DNA of 8,321 nt, taken from assembly GCA_027036755.1 (NCBI GenBank), contig JALWDV010000639.1, positions 1-8,321 on the forward strand, in the 5' to 3' direction. The notes beneath the pieces were generated by a model, which saw only the letters and a list, made by a program, of their open reading frames with translations, did no database searches and had not been told where the DNA came from. The position numbers and the translations under genes are program-made. The DNA comes from Anaerolineae bacterium (lineage in GTDB: Bacteria; Chloroflexota; Anaerolineae; J102). Shown piece by piece: positions 6,172 to 8,321 of the stretch (positions are counted from its first letter, which is position 1; each line of letters begins with the position of its first letter).

Positions 6172-6821
6172 AAAAATACATCCTTTTCCCCCTGTTGCTT
6201 CTGACGCTGTTGTTGGCCGCGTGCAGCGGCTCGCAATCGCAGAGCGATAATCAGTCAGGCAAACCCGCGATGGTCACGCCGTCAGGATCGCCTCAGGCCG
6301 CAGTCGATCATTCACTGGATTCCATGAAACAGGACGTGGAGAACAATCCATCGGTGGAGGGATACCTGAATCTGGGCAACGCCTACACCGAACGCGCCCG
6401 GTTCGCCGAGGCGGTGGATGCGTACAAGAAGGGCCTGGCGATCAATCCCAATCATCCAGCCACCCTGGCCAATCTGGGTGTGGCGCTGTATCAATTGGGA
6501 CGATACAGCGAGGCGCAAGAGCAATTCAAAAAGGCGCTGAAGGTCAACCCGGATGACGCGGCCACCACCTATCTTCTGGGCGCCACCTATCTGCAGACGG
6601 GGGATCAGAAAAACGCTGAGCTCATGTTCAAGAAGGCGCTGGCCATCGAGCCCACCCTGCCAGAGGCCCATTTCGGGCTGGGCGCGCTCTATGCGCTGCA
6701 GGGCAAGAAGGATCAGGCCATCAAGGAATTCGAGACCTTCCTGGCTGGCCCGCCCGCGCAGGATCCTCGGGCGAAGAGCGAAGCGGAGCGTTATCTCAAG
6801 CAGTTGAAGAGCGGCCAATAG
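6168..6821 (+). CDS. TPR-repeat lipoprotein
   Basis: A 217-residue exported lipoprotein. Residues 1-19 form a lipoprotein signal peptide: K2-K3, a leucine-rich core, and lipobox L-A-A-C ending at C19, the expected lipidation site. A Ser/Gln-rich linker follows to about residue 60. Then come four tandem tetratricopeptide repeats, roughly 62-95, 96-129, 130-163 and 164-197, each with the 'LG.AY...g....A...y.kaL.inP' pattern, and a short charged tail. TPRs bind partner proteins, so this is probably a membrane-anchored scaffold on the outer face of the cytoplasmic membrane. The ATG overlaps the MBL stop by four bases and AGGAG lies seven bases upstream (6156-6160), implying coupled translation. 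The partner is unknown; the M16 peptidase downstream lacks a signal peptide, so direct contact is not obvious. Confidence 0.9.
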   Translation: MKKYILFPLLLLTLLLAACSGSQSQSDNQSGKPAMVTPSGSPQAAVDHSLDSMKQDVENNPSVEGYLNLGNAYTERARFAEAVDAYKKGLAINPNHPATLANLGVALYQLGRYSEAQEQFKKALKVNPDDAATTYLLGATYLQTGDQKNAELMFKKALAIEPTLPEAHFGLGALYALQGKKDQAIKEFETFLAGPPAQDPRAKSEAERYLKQLKSGQ

Positions 6822-6829
6822 GAAGGACG

Positions 6830-8101
6830 TTGCATACATTCGAGCAATATCAGTTGCCCAATGGCCTGGTGGTGGCCCTCGCGCCCATCTCCTGCGTGCG
6901 CTCTGTGGCCATTGGCGTGTATCTTGGGGTGGGGAGCCGCTATGAGGCCCGGGAGGAGGCGGGCGTCAGCCATTTCCTGGAGCACATGGCCTTCAAGGGG
7001 TGCCAGGGCTGGCCCACGGCCCGGGATATCGCCAACGCGGTGGAGGGACGGGGCGGTTTTCTCAACGCCTCCACCAGCCAGGAGTTCACCACTTTTTGGA
7101 TCAAGATCGGGGCCCGGCACTGGCGCGAAAGTCTGAATCTCCTGGCTTCCATGGTGCAGACGCCTTTGCTCGATCCCACGGAGATGGAACGGGAGCGGGG
7201 CGTCATCCTCGATGAAATCGCCATGTATCGGGACATCCCCGAAGACCTGGTTTCGCAGTTGAGCAACGAGGCCATGTGGGGGAATCATCCGCTGGGGCGA
7301 GAGATCGCGGGGGAGATCGAGACGGTGTCGGCGCTTTCGCGCGAGGCGCTGCGCGCTTTCCACCGGCGAGCCTACCGGCCCGAGCGCGCGGTGCTCAGCA
7401 TCGCCGGCAACATCGATTCCGCGGCGTTGCGTCGGGCCGTGGCCGAGGATTTTGGTGGATGGTGGGGGACGGGAACGCCGCCCGAGATGACGCCCGCACC
7501 CCCAGCGCCCGCGTCTCCCCGGCATCGCATCCGCATCTGGCCCAGCGAGCAGGCGCATCTGCAACTGGCGGTTCCCGCCCTCCCGCGGCTGCATCCTCAA
7601 CGCTTCGTCCTGAGACTGCTGAATGTGCTGGCGGGCGAGGGCATGAGCTCTCGTCTGTGGCAGCGTCTGCGCGAGGAAAAGGGCCTGGCCTACAACGTCG
7701 GCTCTTATGTCAACGGCTTCCACGACGCGGGCGCGTTGGGCGTTTTCGGCGGCTGCGACGCTTCGCGTCTGTTCGAGACGCTGGATGGCGTGATGGCCGT
7801 GTGGCGGGCGTTGCAGGATGAGCCCGTGAACGACGCAGAGCTGACCCGATTCAAGGATTATCTGCGAGGACGCACCGAGCTGGCCAGCGAGGACCCCATG
7901 GGCGTGGCCGCGTGGTGGGGCCAGCAATTGGCCACTGGCGCCGAGCCCCTTTCGCTGGATCAGGCTCTGGCGCAGATCGACGCGGTGACGCCCGATGACG
8001 TGCAGCGTCTTGCTCAAGAGCTTTGGCGGCCGGAAAAGCTCTCGTTGGCTTATGTCGGGCCGCTGGATTCGGAGGAACGCCTGGTGAATTGGCTTGAATG
8101 A
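6830..8101 (+). CDS. M16-family zinc metallopeptidase (processing-peptidase/PqqL-like)
   Basis: A 423-residue single-chain M16 (inverzincin) peptidase. The N-terminal domain carries the inverted zinc motif H48-F-L-E51-H52, and the third ligand E129 ('ILDEIAMYRD') lies at the canonical distance. The second domain keeps the arginine/tyrosine pair in 'RLREEKGLAYNVGS' (R281, Y288), so both halves needed for activity are in one chain, and the length is normal for the bacterial processing-peptidase-like group. There is no signal peptide, so it is probably cytoplasmic, degrading or processing peptides. The start is TTG at 6830, chosen because it gives the usual eight or so residues before the conserved 'LPNGL' strand. 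GGAAGG ends only three bases before it, which is tight. It begins eight bases after the TPR lipoprotein stop and closes the operon. Confidence 0.92.
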   Translation: MHTFEQYQLPNGLVVALAPISCVRSVAIGVYLGVGSRYEAREEAGVSHFLEHMAFKGCQGWPTARDIANAVEGRGGFLNASTSQEFTTFWIKIGARHWRESLNLLASMVQTPLLDPTEMERERGVILDEIAMYRDIPEDLVSQLSNEAMWGNHPLGREIAGEIETVSALSREALRAFHRRAYRPERAVLSIAGNIDSAALRRAVAEDFGGWWGTGTPPEMTPAPPAPASPRHRIRIWPSEQAHLQLAVPALPRLHPQRFVLRLLNVLAGEGMSSRLWQRLREEKGLAYNVGSYVNGFHDAGALGVFGGCDASRLFETLDGVMAVWRALQDEPVNDAELTRFKDYLRGRTELASEDPMGVAAWWGQQLATGAEPLSLDQALAQIDAVTPDDVQRLAQELWRPEKLSLAYVGPLDSEERLVNWLE

Positions 8102-8114
8102 ATGAAAACGACCG

Positions 8115-8128
8115 CTGACGTATGTCAG
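8115..8128 (+). terminator. Possible weak terminator after the M16 gene
   Basis: CTGAC-GTAT-GTCAG forms a 5-bp hairpin 13 bases after the M16 stop, followed by a broken T-rich stretch (TTGGTTGT). The short stem and poor U-tract make this a weak candidate. Confidence 0.25.
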
Positions 8129-8235
8129 TTGGTTGTCCTCTCTCGTAACTGCTCAGGTAGGCCTTCTGGGCCAACATTCAAGACAGCGTTCGTCAGTTTT
8201 GCAGCCTTGACCACTGGATCTGGCCCCCACCCTGG

Positions 8236-8275
8236 CCCTCCCCCGCCAGTCGCTTCGCTCCTTTGCAGGGGAGGG
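8236..8275. repeat. GC-rich inverted repeat in the 3' intergenic stretch
   Basis: CCCTCCCC (8236-8243) and GGGGAGGG (8268-8275) are perfect 8-base inverted arms 24 bases apart. CCCTCCCC recurs at 8312-8319 beside the window edge, and TTTGCA or TTGCA occurs three times between 8262 and 8303. This looks like a dispersed intergenic repeat. The 220 bases from 8102 to the edge otherwise show no convincing gene. Confidence 0.45.
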
Positions 8276-8321
8276 AGCCGCTGGTTTGCAAAGTTTTTTG
8301 CAGACGGAGAGCCCTCCCCAC

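Noticed and set aside
6791..8017. Minus-strand open frame of 408 codons opposite the M16 gene
   Set aside because: The plus strand has the complete HxxEH...E zinc site and the Arg/Tyr pair; the antisense frame has no recognisable motif.
8102..8321. Open frame starting with ATG directly after the M16 stop and running off the edge (73 codons)
   Set aside because: It has no Shine-Dalgarno beyond the M16 end. Its middle is the translated CCCTCCCC repeat (Pro/Gly-rich), and no protein family pattern is visible. A real gene is possible only if the sequence beyond the window continues sensibly.
1..8321. tRNA, rRNA, CRISPR array or insertion sequence
   Set aside because: No cloverleaf-like segment, no regularly spaced repeats and no transposase-like frame were seen on either strand.

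Overview
The window is bacterial: densely packed genes, short or overlapping junctions, Shine-Dalgarno sites and sigma70-type promoters, with a base composition of roughly 55-65% G+C by eye. The mix of a STAND-type ATPase with a 'NPY...FVGR..EL' lead-in, a COG2220-like MBL protein with an 'SHD..GH' motif, a TPR lipoprotein and a single-chain M16 peptidase looks like Chloroflexota (Anaerolineae-like). That placement is pattern memory, not a test.

Layout. Positions 1-5208 are read on the minus strand and 5524-8101 on the plus strand, diverging from a 315-base regulatory region (5209-5523). The first minus-strand unit is a SMP-30/gluconolactonase-like protein (4252-5208) coupled by a TGATATG junction to a RimJ/RimL-type GNAT acetyltransferase (3699-4250). 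After a 95-base gap holding an almost perfect sigma70 promoter (TTGACA-17-TAAAAT) comes a 1078-codon gene (367-3603). Two bases beyond its stop begins a second P-loop ATPase gene that runs off the left edge (1-364). The plus-strand unit encodes an MBL-fold protein, a four-TPR lipoprotein and an M16 zinc peptidase, with junctions of -4 and +8 bases.

The centre of interest is the 1078-residue protein. Residues 1-690 follow a complete long RelA/SpoT homologue (HD hydrolase, synthetase, TGS, helical, CXC zinc-finger and ACT domains). Residues 700-1078 are a STAND/AAA_16-type ATPase with a C-terminal winged-helix-like region. The RSH part is catalytically unusual: the HD metal ligands are present but the ED motif is replaced by Lys-Ser, and the synthetase half has lost its ATP-binding and catalytic segment while keeping the guanine-site segment. 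The ribosome/tRNA-binding C-terminal domains look intact. I infer a sensor (of starved ribosomes, alarmone or a related nucleotide) wired to a STAND switch, with a second STAND-like ATPase co-translated behind it. This could be a stress-response or defence module. I know of no described system with this architecture, but no database search was possible.

The rest is ordinary. Secondary points are the altered metal motif of the MBL protein, a hairpin in the 5' leader of the plus-strand operon, and palindromic or GC-rich repeats in the two non-coding stretches.
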